From NCBI GenBank assembly GCA_965203345.1, contig CBDBCK010000028.1, forward strand, positions 930,001-994,000: a stretch of 64,000 nt of DNA, in the 5' to 3' direction. Positions 46,476 through 55,072 of the stretch are shown one piece after another (the stretch's first letter is position 1; every line of letters begins with the position of its first letter). The position numbers and the translations under genes were made by a program. This DNA comes from CBDBCK01 sp965203345. GTDB taxonomy: Bacteria; Chloroflexota; Dehalococcoidia; Lucifugimonadales; Lucifugimonadaceae. A model generated the notes under the pieces. The model did not search any database, was not told where the DNA came from, and saw nothing but the letters and a program-made list of their open reading frames with translations.

Positions 46476-47876
46476 ATGCGCGCGGTCGGCTTTCACAGAG
46501 GTGGCGATCCTCCGGAAACTGGCGATGTCTCTGACGCTACTTCCTTTAATGAGATTATTGAACACTATTGCCGTGTTCGGAACCACAGTCTGATAACGAT
46601 CTTTGGCCCTCAAGGTTCGGATCCGGACGAGACAAGAAAGCTCGAAACAGAAGAACTTACGAAACAGTATGGAGACATGCTGTCTTTGTTTACAGGTGCC
46701 AATGGTCGCCCGGCTCTTATCGTCATACCTGACTCAAATCATCTCGCGGATTATATAGACACCTTTATTGAACGTCTGCTCCAACTGGAAAGCTTGAATT
46801 GCGAAGTAGTATGTGCTTCTGTTAGCTACCCCGACCCTGTTCAAAATGGAGAGAGCCTTCTTCCTCTTCAAGGGCGCCGAAGCATTAACAGGCATAATGC
46901 TAAAGAAGCTCTTATAGCTAAGGCTACTCAAGGAAAAGTACTGGGTAAAACACCTTACGGATATGGATCAGACAGGCTAGGGAATTTCGTCTCTGACTCA
47001 GCAGAAGCAGAGGTGGTTAGGCACATCTTTGAGTGGTACACGCGAGGTGACGGCCACTTGGGTGCTCTGGGGTTACGCAGGATAGCAAGCCGTTTGAATA
47101 GTTCAGGTTTGAGGACACGACAAGGGAACGTCTGGTCTCAGGTAACCATACAAGGTATATTGCAGAACAGGACTTATCTAGGCACTTACAACCGATACGG
47201 AGTGCGGATAGTAGGTAGCCACGAACCTTTAGTAGATCGCGACATATTTCGGAAAGCGGCGGATATAATGCGGCAGCGTCGTCCTATACGTAAACAAAGT
47301 CAGTCGCAAGAATTTCTCTTGTCTGGTTTAGTTGTGTGCGCCAAATGCGACAACGGTATGTTTGGTATGACTCGCCGCAGATCTTGGATACAAGAAGACG
47401 GTACAGGAGTTTCTAGGACTTATCGTTACTATCAATGTCCCTTGCGAGTCCCGCGTATGGAAAAGTCAGGCGGTGAAAAGCATATCTCCTGGAGAGACTC
47501 GAAATTGGAGAGCTATGTAAAGGAGTCGATTTCAACTTTGGACCCTTCATCAATAAGTGTTAATGAAGAGGCTTTGAATGACCATATTTCTTCGGAAGCA
47601 GTCCATTATGAACGAGAATTCACTGAATCTGTAAGAGAAGTGGCTCAGGGTTATGGCACCTTGCAGGATTTGCGCGAGCCTCTGGAACAATTGAAAGAGC
47701 TTAGGAATAACTCTATCAGGCTTGTAGAACGGATGCAGAGCGAATCGCCGTCCGCGTCCGAGCTCATAGAGGAGGTTATCTCTGGAGACTTTTATGCGTC
47801 ACGCAGAGCGATTCAAGCTTTAATAAAAAGGGTAAGAGTATCGTTGAGAAAAGCTTATATCGAAACTTTTGAGTGA
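46476..47876 (+). CDS. Large serine recombinase homologue lacking the catalytic serine motif
   Basis: Residues ~155-260 match the Recombinase domain (GKTPYGYGSD, IASRLNSSGLRTRQGNVWS, GILQNRTYLG), and ~280-350 a recombinase zinc ribbon starting SGLVVCAKCDN; only three ribbon Cys are evident. A helical C-terminus follows. The N-terminal resolvase domain keeps its length and strands, but the expected Y-x-R-V-S is replaced by VGFHRGGDPP and D-R-L-S-R by PDSNHLAD. Ser and both Arg needed for strand exchange appear missing. It may be a domesticated DNA-binding protein. It directly precedes rnpB. Confidence 0.75.
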   Translation: MRAVGFHRGGDPPETGDVSDATSFNEIIEHYCRVRNHSLITIFGPQGSDPDETRKLETEELTKQYGDMLSLFTGANGRPALIVIPDSNHLADYIDTFIERLLQLESLNCEVVCASVSYPDPVQNGESLLPLQGRRSINRHNAKEALIAKATQGKVLGKTPYGYGSDRLGNFVSDSAEAEVVRHIFEWYTRGDGHLGALGLRRIASRLNSSGLRTRQGNVWSQVTIQGILQNRTYLGTYNRYGVRIVGSHEPLVDRDIFRKAADIMRQRRPIRKQSQSQEFLLSGLVVCAKCDNGMFGMTRRRSWIQEDGTGVSRTYRYYQCPLRVPRMEKSGGEKHISWRDSKLESYVKESISTLDPSSISVNEEALNDHISSEAVHYEREFTESVREVAQGYGTLQDLREPLEQLKELRNNSIRLVERMQSESPSASELIEEVISGDFYASRRAIQALIKRVRVSLRKAYIETFE

Positions 47877-47916
47877 TTGATGTGGTTATACTGGCGTATT
47901 ACTTATCGCGTCTGTG

Positions 47917-47925
47917 TGCGATAAT
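47917..47925 (+). promoter_or_regulatory. Extended -10 promoter element of rnpB
   Basis: TGC followed by GATAAT (47920-47925) forms an extended -10 box. Transcription would begin about seven bases later, matching the 5' base of the P1 helix of RNase P RNA at 47931-47933. No good -35 hexamer is visible, as expected for an extended -10 promoter. Confidence 0.5.
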
Positions 47926-47930
47926 TTGAT

Positions 47931-48275
47931 CTAGGTAGACGGACGGTCGCTCCCGCAGGGAAGCGGGAGAGGAAAGTCCGAGCATCTTCGGGTAAGACGC
48001 CTGCTAACGGCAGGGCGAGGTAACTTGACGGAAAGTGTCGCAGAAAATATACCGCCTTCGGGCAAGGGTGAAAAGGCGCGGTAAGAGCGCACCGGCTCCC
48101 CGGTAACGTGGAGCGCTTGACAAACCCCGTCTGATGCAAGGCCAAATAGGGGGGTGCTATTAAGCGTACCCGACCAAGCCCCCGGGTTGGCTGCTAGATC
48201 TGCGGAGTGATTCGCAGACCAGATGAATGACCGTTAACCCTGCAAAGGGTACAGAACTCGGCTTACAGTCTGCCT
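47931..48275 (+). ncRNA. rnpB: RNase P RNA, bacterial class A
   Basis: Class A landmarks appear in order: GAGGAAAGTCCGAGC (conserved region I), CAGGGCGAGGTAACTTGACG, GAAAGTGTCGCAGAAA, a GGCAAGGGTGAAAAGGCGCG block, GCGCACCGGC, and near the 3' end AGAACTCGGCTTACAG (conserved region V). The outer helix P1 pairs AGGTAGAC (47933-47940) with GTCTGCCT near 48268-48275. It is the catalytic RNA that matures tRNA 5' ends. A strong terminator follows at once. Confidence 0.95.
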
Positions 48276-48320
48276 AATAGCTTCTGCAGTGGTATCACTG
48301 CAGAAGCTATTTATTTTCTC
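48276..48320 (+). terminator. Intrinsic terminator of rnpB
   Basis: A perfect 16-base-pair stem pairs 48276-48291 with 48296-48311 around a GTAT loop, followed by TATTTTCTCTC. It begins immediately after the P1 helix. Because the lipoprotein gene ends at 48350 on the other strand, the hairpin may also stop that transcript. Confidence 0.9.
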
Positions 48321-48349
48321 TCTTGACAACCATACGGTATGAATAGTAC

Positions 48350-50467
48350 TTACTCAGCAGAGGATATAGTTATCTTTATAGAGTTACTAATGTCAGGCAA
48401 ATGAGGTTCTAAATACAGCATAACCTCGTTTGATTCCGGTGTTCCAGTATTGGGTCCCGACTGCCGATGAGCTTGGTTTGGTCCGTATCTTGGGGCTTCA
48501 TTCACCTCTGTACCTGCGTCTAAAAGAACTATACGACTGATATCGCTCATAACGTCCACTTGCCCTAACTCAGGGTTGCCGGAGGAGTCAAATAAGGGTA
48601 TTCCAGAACCTGAAGGAGCAAAAATCAAATCGTTAGAGAAGACGTACATCGTTGCGAACCACAGATAGTCCCCTGGTTTTGCTTCAATTTCAAAGGAGTA
48701 TGAGCTTCCTGGCCCTGCAGGCCCTGGCTCTCCTGCGGAGGCAGGGGTGTCACCAATAGGACCAGGCAATGTGAATACAGGGGTGTTGAAAATTCCACTT
48801 GCAGTCCTGCGGTTTGCAAACTGGTTACCGCCAAGAAATTGGCTAAACTCAGAAGGTTCTCCATCTTCCGCTAGAGCCTCAAGCCCGTTGCTGGACACGT
48901 CATTGGTTATTAGGTTTTCTAATCCACTGTCGGAATGGGTGATCCAAGCTCCCGGAGCAAAAGGAGTGGGGATGCCGGTTCGGGCAGAAACGTAACTGAA
49001 AAGAGAAGTAGTGTCCCCTGTTTCAGCTAAATTCTCCAGACCTCGCCCTCTGTCTTTGTCTCTTACTGTGAACAGAGCGCCAGGCAGATCATGCACTACG
49101 GCCAACGGCGGTGTTATTGGAGCGGCCATTCCAGTTCCACCTGACAACTGTATGGTGTTTTCGTTTGAAACGTTTCGGATGGTCAAGCGGAACAGGTTAT
49201 CTCCCATATGCGCGACGGAGACATTTATGACGTCGGACACAGCGGGCAAATTTTCGGCTTCAGCCAGTCTCACAGCCGTATTTTCATCCGGTGTGCTTGC
49301 ATTGGGATCCATCAGTGGTTGTTCGGAGCCTTCTCCGAGAGGTTGGTTTGCTTCCGTACCTGCGTCCCATATTTGTATCTGGCTTGTAACGTCTCCGCCG
49401 CTAATAGGTGTTCCTTGTTCAGTATAAAGGGCTATCCCTTCCTCTCCAGGAGCAAAGAAGAAGTCATTTGTTGGCACAAGCATTGTAGCGAATGACAGGT
49501 TACTCCCTGGTTTTGCAAAGAAATCAAGCGTGTACTCTTCTCCTGGCCCTGCTGGTCCGTCGCCAAGCACTGCCGAAGCATAAAATCTCGTTCCTATATC
49601 TGTAAGGCTAGAAAGCAAGGGATGAGGATTACCAGTTTCAGCTAGAATTTCCAAGCCTTCTCCTCTATCCGGTTGCCCTTCGCTGAACAGTTCTTCTGTC
49701 TTCTCGTGCACTAGCCAGAGAGCTGGAGTAAGAGGAACTGCCATTCTGCTTCCATTGGGTAATCGCAGTGTTTGGGAATTAGAAACGTTTTCAATGACTG
49801 CTCTAAAGCGTGTGGAGCCATCAATAGTTGCCAACGGCGTAAGGGTAAATCTGATTACGTCTTCTACTGCAGGCAAGTTGTCTGCAGTGGCTAGCCTTAT
49901 ATCTATGTTTTCGTCGGGTGTGCTTGCATCAGGATCCATCAGCGGTTGCTCAGAACCTGCCCCAAGAGGCTGGTCAGCTTCAGTTCCAGCGTCCCACAAC
50001 ATGACCATGGAAGTAAGATCCCCTCCTTCTATTGGTCCATCAGATGTGAAGAGAGGTATCCCTTCTTGTGCAGGGGCAAAGAAAAAGTCGTTTGACGGGA
50101 CAAACATAGTCGCGAAAGAGAGGCTACTTCCGGGTGAGGCAGTAAATTCAAATGAGAATGAACCATTTGGACCTATGGCAGCCTTTTCCGGTGCTCCGAT
50201 CGCCGAGTATTGAGAACTTAGCTGGTCGGTTATGTTAGCGATATCTACCTTGAACCGAAAACTCGGATCGGGTGTTGGGGTAGCTGTAGGTCGTGGGGTA
50301 GGAGAGGGAGGTATTACCGTGGGAGTAGGTGCAGGCTGAGACGTTGATGTAGCTCTAGGTGGTGGTTCAGGGGTAGCCGTTGGATCGGCACCGCCACAGG
50401 CTGCAACCCATATGCCTACTGATGCGCATACAGCGATCATTAGTGATTTACTTAAATTTTTTTTCAC
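48350..50467 (-). CDS. Lipoprotein with three spondin_N-like repeats
   Basis: A signal peptide ends in VAACGG with lipid-anchor Cys at 24, followed by a Thr/Pro-rich linker (about 28-68). Three repeats resembling Spondin_N follow, at about residues 70-215, 220-420 and 426-700. Each contains a signature like SFATMLVPTNDFFFAP and a DAGTEANQPLG-type stretch with DPNASTPDEN; repeat 3 is more divergent (FATMYVFSNDLIFAP). Expected outside the cytoplasmic membrane. Spondin_N domains bind Ca2+ and mediate adhesion in animals; the bacterial role is unknown. GTG start with AGGAGAG. Confidence 0.85.
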   Translation of the reverse strand: MKKNLSKSLMIAVCASVGIWVAACGGADPTATPEPPPRATSTSQPAPTPTVIPPSPTPRPTATPTPDPSFRFKVDIANITDQLSSQYSAIGAPEKAAIGPNGSFSFEFTASPGSSLSFATMFVPSNDFFFAPAQEGIPLFTSDGPIEGGDLTSMVMLWDAGTEADQPLGAGSEQPLMDPDASTPDENIDIRLATADNLPAVEDVIRFTLTPLATIDGSTRFRAVIENVSNSQTLRLPNGSRMAVPLTPALWLVHEKTEELFSEGQPDRGEGLEILAETGNPHPLLSSLTDIGTRFYASAVLGDGPAGPGEEYTLDFFAKPGSNLSFATMLVPTNDFFFAPGEEGIALYTEQGTPISGGDVTSQIQIWDAGTEANQPLGEGSEQPLMDPNASTPDENTAVRLAEAENLPAVSDVINVSVAHMGDNLFRLTIRNVSNENTIQLSGGTGMAAPITPPLAVVHDLPGALFTVRDKDRGRGLENLAETGDTTSLFSYVSARTGIPTPFAPGAWITHSDSGLENLITNDVSSNGLEALAEDGEPSEFSQFLGGNQFANRRTASGIFNTPVFTLPGPIGDTPASAGEPGPAGPGSSYSFEIEAKPGDYLWFATMYVFSNDLIFAPSGSGIPLFDSSGNPELGQVDVMSDISRIVLLDAGTEVNEAPRYGPNQAHRQSGPNTGTPESNEVMLYLEPHLPDISNSIKITISSAE

Positions 50468-50825
50468 GTTTCTCTCCTGTTGAGCTATTAGGAAAACACA
50501 CCAACAAATCTAGTCTAAACAAAGTAGATCTTCTACCCTAAATTCTATACTTATAAATGATTAAGAGTTCTCGTTATCAAGGTGAGTTTCTTCGGATTAT
50601 GCGAATCGCATACTCTTTGCGCTTGGCTCACCTGGGGAGTGTTTTTGTTTACGGCGCAAAGCCAACACCACGTACGGAGAGATACGTCCCTTGTAGTTTA
50701 TAAAGAGTGATCAACTCCTTACTGGCATTTCCCCCTGTTTCCCCAATTCTCTTCTGAAGGTAATATTTAACTACCCTACTTGTTTCTATCCCTAGTTTAG
50801 CTAGTGTGGCAGGCTCATATAGGCT
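50468..50825. other. Upstream region of the lipoprotein gene
   Basis: About 358 bases with no gene. It has one short palindrome (ATGCGAATCGCAT, near 50597-50611) and a flanking GGTGAG/CTCACC pair that could form a weak stem-loop. I see nothing else to support. Confidence 0.35.
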
Positions 50826-52463
50826 TTAGTAAACTGAGAACTTAAGTTCCTGCTGGGTTTTTACATCTATGAGAGCACTTGTGCCTTCTTCGTTCAGCAC
50901 ACGGGCTTTGGCGATTGCCTGACCTATTTCTGCTGGAGCTTCTACCACAATGCCTTCCGCCCCCATCCCTTTTGCTAGCAAGGCGTAATCTCCCGTCATA
51001 TTACCGGCGCCGTACTGTTCCATCGCCGTAGGTAAGGATCTATTATACCCACCCATTGTGCGATTGTTCAGCACGATGGTGGTTATCGGATTTTCGGATC
51101 TGACTGCCGTCTCAATGTCTAATCCGGCCATTCCAAAAGCTGCGTCTCCCATGAAGTTCACGCAGAACTTTTCAGGATGTGCCATCTTAGCTCCTATCAT
51201 CAAGCCTATACCATAGCCTAGGTGTGTAGATTTACCCCAGCCTATGTATGAATGTGGCACAGTTGCAGTATAGAAAGGCATTATCTGATCGCGAGGGTGA
51301 CCCGCATCGTGGGTCATTATGGTGTTTTCATGATCAACCGCCTTATTTATCTCGTTTACTAGCCTGTAAGGGTTGATCGGTATCATGTCACTCTCTAATA
51401 AGGAGCGCCAATCTTCGAGCCATTCTTTTTTTACTTGTGAGACAATTTCCTTTATGTATGGGTCTTTTTTGCGCCCTTCTTCTCCTATCTGTGCTTTAGT
51501 CTCTTCTAGCATCATTTGCAGTGTTAGGCGAGCATCACCGGGTAAACCGATATCTGTCGGATACTCTTTTCCTATGTCTGGCAGATGGTTGGTGTTATGT
51601 ATTAGGAACTTGCCGTCTGGTACATCTATCCCATAGTTGGTCTTGCTCAGGCTGGTTCCTAGAGCAAGCATAACGTCTGACTCTTTCAGCCAGGTCCATA
51701 CGCCTTTAGGAGCGGTTCTATTGGCCGCTCCAAGTGCCAATGGGTGCCTTTCGTCTATTGCGCTTTTACCAGGCATAGTCGTGAGAACCGGTATTTGGGT
51801 CAGTTCTGTGAACTCCTGCAGCAGAGTTTCTGCACCTGCGTACAGCACTCCTTGTCCTGCCCATATCAGGGGTCTACGAGCGTCAAGCAGTTTGCGGACG
51901 GCCTCAGCCACGTCAGTTTTGGAGGGTGCGTAAGTGTACTGGACAATAGGCTGAAACTTTTCTAAGTTTGTAACTTCGTCCGTCATAACGTCGCGCGGCA
52001 TTTCAAGTAGTACCGGGCTGGGTCTACCGTTTTTGAGAGCGGTTAGAGCTTTCCTCATGAAGTGGGCAATGTCGTCTACGGAAGGTATGGTGCCCGCCCA
52101 TTTTGTGATTCGGGCGTAGTTTGCTGAAGCGTTGAACGTCGGCTCTACGTTAGTCCGGGAATAACCGGACGCGTCTGGTAGAAACAGTATCGGCACCGCA
52201 TCTGCCCATGCCTGAGCAAAGCCGCCGAAAGCGTTTTCAGCCCCTGGACCTCCTTGACACGCAAATACGCCGTATCTGCCGGAAGCGGCGTTCATCCTAC
52301 TGAAGCCGTCCGCGGCCATAATCCCACCTCGCTCCTGTCTGAAGACTATAGGTCTAATGCCGACCTTGGCTACAGCCTCTATGAGAGGGTTTGCAGGAAA
52401 ACACGCAAGCCATTCGAATCCGTCGGATTTTAGTATTTTTGCTACAGCGTCATAACCGTTCAT
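50826..52463 (-). CDS. Thiamine diphosphate-dependent enzyme, acetolactate synthase-like
   Basis: The N-terminal ThDP-binding domain holds the catalytic Glu in FRQERGGIMAADGFSRM, and the C-terminal domain has the ThDP motif starting MGDAAFGMAG and ending VLNNRTMGG. The middle domain (LIWAGQGVLYAG) is present. Length (545) fits the acetolactate synthase, benzoylformate decarboxylase and oxalyl-CoA decarboxylase superfamily. Substrate is not clear and no small regulatory subunit (ilvN) is next to it, so branched-chain synthesis is not supported. AAGGAGAT precedes the ATG. It diverges from ftsZ. Confidence 0.85.
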   Translation of the reverse strand: MNGYDAVAKILKSDGFEWLACFPANPLIEAVAKVGIRPIVFRQERGGIMAADGFSRMNAASGRYGVFACQGGPGAENAFGGFAQAWADAVPILFLPDASGYSRTNVEPTFNASANYARITKWAGTIPSVDDIAHFMRKALTALKNGRPSPVLLEMPRDVMTDEVTNLEKFQPIVQYTYAPSKTDVAEAVRKLLDARRPLIWAGQGVLYAGAETLLQEFTELTQIPVLTTMPGKSAIDERHPLALGAANRTAPKGVWTWLKESDVMLALGTSLSKTNYGIDVPDGKFLIHNTNHLPDIGKEYPTDIGLPGDARLTLQMMLEETKAQIGEEGRKKDPYIKEIVSQVKKEWLEDWRSLLESDMIPINPYRLVNEINKAVDHENTIMTHDAGHPRDQIMPFYTATVPHSYIGWGKSTHLGYGIGLMIGAKMAHPEKFCVNFMGDAAFGMAGLDIETAVRSENPITTIVLNNRTMGGYNRSLPTAMEQYGAGNMTGDYALLAKGMGAEGIVVEAPAEIGQAIAKARVLNEEGTSALIDVKTQQELKFSVY

Positions 52464-52742
52464 CTCATTTATCTCCTTTTTGATGTCGCCGATTTTATTA
52501 TAGAATGCCCGATTGCTTAGAAGCTTCTTAGAGAGTTTTTCGTCCTTGATCGCCGCTTATTTATGCAGGCAGCGGATTTAGGCAGAAACTCAAAAATATC
52601 CCAAATCGGCAAAACTTGCACTCTACTAACAAAGATACTCGCCCTAACCGGTTCTTACAATATCAACGTCGGAGGAATAGAGCCGTCTCCCTCGACAAGG
52701 AAATATTTAACCCGCTCATCCCTCAGGTTAGGAGTGCTAATA

Positions 52743-53930
52743 ATGGTCGGAAATTTATCTAATGGAGCGAAAACACAAAGCGCTTCCTTCTCGGATGCTA
52801 ACTCAAGATTCCAAAATATGACGAACGCAGAGGAAGTGCCTTTGAAACAAGTTGGCAATGCTGTAATTAAAGTAACAGGAGTCGGTGGCGGAGGTTCCAA
52901 TGCCGTCGACAGGATGTACAACGACTCAATACCTGGAGTTGATTACATAGCTATGAACACCGACAAGCAGGCCCTTGACAAGGCTACCGTACCTTTGCGC
53001 CTAAGAGTCGGTGATACCACAGCCAGAGGATTGGGAGTAGGTGGAGATCCCAGTAAAGGACGAGCCTGTCACGAGGAGGACAGGGACAAGATAAAGGAAT
53101 TTATTCAAGGTGCAGATCTTGTATTTATAGCAGCAGGGATGGGTGGAGGTTCCGGTACTGGAGGAGCTCCTATAGTTGCAGAAGTGGCTAAAGAGGTAGG
53201 TGCTCTCACTATAGGGGTGGTTACTAAGCCTTTTAAATTTGAGGGTAGTCAACGCCAGCGCAAGGCTCTTGAGGGTATTGAAGTGCTAAAAGAGCAGGTT
53301 GATACTCTCATAGTGATTCCGAACGAGCGGCTGCTCACCATTAGTGACGAACGTATTACTGTGGATAACGCCTTCCGAATGGCAGACTCTGTTCTCAAGC
53401 AGGGCGTCCAAGCTATAGCCGAACTGATTCTGGTACCTGGAGAAATAAACCTCGACTTCGCCGACGTGCGTGCGGTTATGGAGAATGCAGGCCATGCTTG
53501 GATGGCGATCGGCAAAGGAAGCGGGGAGAACCGCGCTATCAAAGCCGCTGAAGAAGCGGTCCATAGCCCACTTCTTGAAGTGGACATACGGGGTGCTAAG
53601 GGAGTCATATTCAACGTCACTGGTGGATCAGATTTGACCTTAGAAGAGGTGCAAAGTGCATCAGAGGTGATACAGGAGATGGTTCATCCGGATGCTAACA
53701 TCATATTCGGAAACGTGAAAGATCCCTCTATGGACAATGAGCTTAAGCTGACTATAATCGCTACAGGCTTTGCTCCAGCTCAGGATTCAACGTCGGACGA
53801 TGATGAGCTTACTGCCTCCATACCAGACGATCCGGAATCACTCATCATACCTCCCTTCTTGCGTGGGCACCCCTCTGTCCGGCGTCGTTTTCGCCGAACG
53901 GGTATACGCAGAGATACTGCTCGACAATAA
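52743..53930 (+). CDS. ftsZ: Cell division GTPase FtsZ
   Basis: The polymerising GTPase of the division ring. VTGVGGGGSNAVDRM begins the Rossmann domain; the tubulin signature is GGGSGTGGAP instead of the common GGGTGTGAAP; NTDKQAL is the T3-adjacent loop, and NLDFADVRAVM is the T7 synergy loop that contacts the next GTP. The C-terminus IIPPFLRGHP resembles the FtsA/ZipA-binding peptide and ends in Arg-rich residues. I placed the start at ATG 52743 (TTAGGAG upstream); the frame is open from 52563. It is not within a dcw cluster. Confidence 0.92.
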   Translation: MVGNLSNGAKTQSASFSDANSRFQNMTNAEEVPLKQVGNAVIKVTGVGGGGSNAVDRMYNDSIPGVDYIAMNTDKQALDKATVPLRLRVGDTTARGLGVGGDPSKGRACHEEDRDKIKEFIQGADLVFIAAGMGGGSGTGGAPIVAEVAKEVGALTIGVVTKPFKFEGSQRQRKALEGIEVLKEQVDTLIVIPNERLLTISDERITVDNAFRMADSVLKQGVQAIAELILVPGEINLDFADVRAVMENAGHAWMAIGKGSGENRAIKAAEEAVHSPLLEVDIRGAKGVIFNVTGGSDLTLEEVQSASEVIQEMVHPDANIIFGNVKDPSMDNELKLTIIATGFAPAQDSTSDDDELTASIPDDPESLIIPPFLRGHPSVRRRFRRTGIRRDTARQ

Positions 53931-54006
53931 GGAGTGGAGTTCTCTTAGCTGAGGACCGAGAAGACTACTATTAGCGTGTTCGTAGGGCGGAGTATGGTAT
54001 ATATTG

Positions 54007-54049
54007 CTTTACCCTTTACTTTATAGACCTTAAGCCTATAAGGGTAAAG
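54007..54049. repeat. Inverted repeat between ftsZ and nitroreductase genes
   Basis: CTTTACCC (54007-54014) and GGGTAAAG (54042-54049) can pair, with an inner TTATAG/CTATAA stem in the loop. No T-run follows, so a classic terminator is not shown; it may be an ftsZ 3' structure. Confidence 0.35.
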
Positions 54050-54133
54050 AAGAGACCAAAGCAATAGAGCCTTAAGGGAATTGGTACGCTCCCTCAGTGT
54101 CGGCTATTTTGTACTATTACAGATATATAGCTT

Positions 54134-54760
54134 TTGGCTTTAGACGAAAGATCATTGACTGAACCGTCCAAACTCCGTAAACCTGAAGCTCCTGTTGATT
54201 CAATGTTCATAGAGCGTTGGTCACCGCGAGCATTTTCCCAAGAACCTCTTTCGGATGAAGAAATATCATCTCTTTTTGAAGCGGCGCGATGGGCTCCATC
54301 CTCCTACAACTTGCAGCCGTGGTTATTCTTGTACGCCACGAATGGACCGACGCGTGAGACGTTCAACTCTATCTTGTTTCCGCTCAACCGTGATTGGGCT
54401 GCAAATGCCCCTCTCCTGATGTTTCTATTGTCCAGAATAACGGATGATAAAGGTGCGTCAATACCTACCGGTAGATTTGATTCAGGTGCTGCTTGGATGT
54501 CGTTAGCTTTTCAAGCCTCTATTATGGGGTTAGTTACTCATGCAATGGCCGGATTTGATATAGATGCTGCATACGAGAAACTTAAAATACCTAGAGACAG
54601 GTACAAAGTGGAATGTGCTATAGCTGCCGGGCATCAAGGTGATGCTTCATCTCTTGCTGAATTTTTGCGCCAACGTGAACAGCCCAACCTCCGAATGCCT
54701 CTTAATCGCGTAGCATTTTCAGGTACCTTTGAAGCGGTCTCATCAGACAACTTAGTATAA
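54134..54760 (+). CDS. Nitroreductase family protein
   Basis: RWSPRAFSQEPLSDEEISSL and AARWAPSSYNLQPWLF are the FMN-binding N-terminal motifs of the nitroreductase family; a second half has the GAAWMSLAFQASIMGL helix. Length (208) fits the small family members. The TTG start at 54134 lacks an obvious ribosome-binding site; ATG 54203 (MFIERWSPRAF) is an alternative. Substrate is unknown. Confidence 0.85.
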   Translation: MALDERSLTEPSKLRKPEAPVDSMFIERWSPRAFSQEPLSDEEISSLFEAARWAPSSYNLQPWLFLYATNGPTRETFNSILFPLNRDWAANAPLLMFLLSRITDDKGASIPTGRFDSGAAWMSLAFQASIMGLVTHAMAGFDIDAAYEKLKIPRDRYKVECAIAAGHQGDASSLAEFLRQREQPNLRMPLNRVAFSGTFEAVSSDNLV

Positions 54761-54770
54761 CGATATATCT

Positions 54771-54871
54771 GCCTTACTGACCTGCTCTGTAAAGCACCCA
54801 ATTCAGTAAGGCTCAAGGACTATTTAGTATTAGTAATAGTCAAGAATTGGAGAGGCTATAGATATCTCCAA
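54771..54871. repeat. Three tandem inverted repeats downstream of the nitroreductase gene
   Basis: GCCTTACTGA (54771-54780) pairs perfectly with TCAGTAAGGC (54803-54812). GACTATT (54818-54824) pairs with AATAGTC (54835-54841). TTGGAGA (54847-54853) pairs with TCTCCAA (54865-54871). All lie in the 312-base gap between convergent genes; the rest of the gap to 55072 shows no gene. They may end transcription in both directions. Confidence 0.5.
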
Positions 54872-55072
54872 CTCCGTTTCAATTTCTCTCTCGTGAAGGA
54901 CTGGGATGGAGGAGTGTTCTTGTTCTACTACCTTACTAGAAGTAATAAAAACTCTTTATAGGATTTATTCATAAGCATAGTTCAGGCGACTAAACTGCAC
55001 TTATTATGTGTAACTGTAAAATAAAGACAGTCTGCCTTTATATACAACTCTGATTTAACCGTTTCAGTCTTT

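Noticed and set aside
46476..47876. Active integrase of a prophage or mobile element
   Set aside because: Catalytic motif is missing and no phage genes, att repeats or tRNA target are nearby.
47903..48145. 80-codon minus-strand frame
   Set aside because: It lies within the RNase P RNA gene, whose conserved regions account for the sequence.
52563..52742. 60-residue N-terminal extension of FtsZ
   Set aside because: The ATG at 52743 has an AGGAG site and gives a normal FtsZ N-terminus; the extension has no similarity to known FtsZ.
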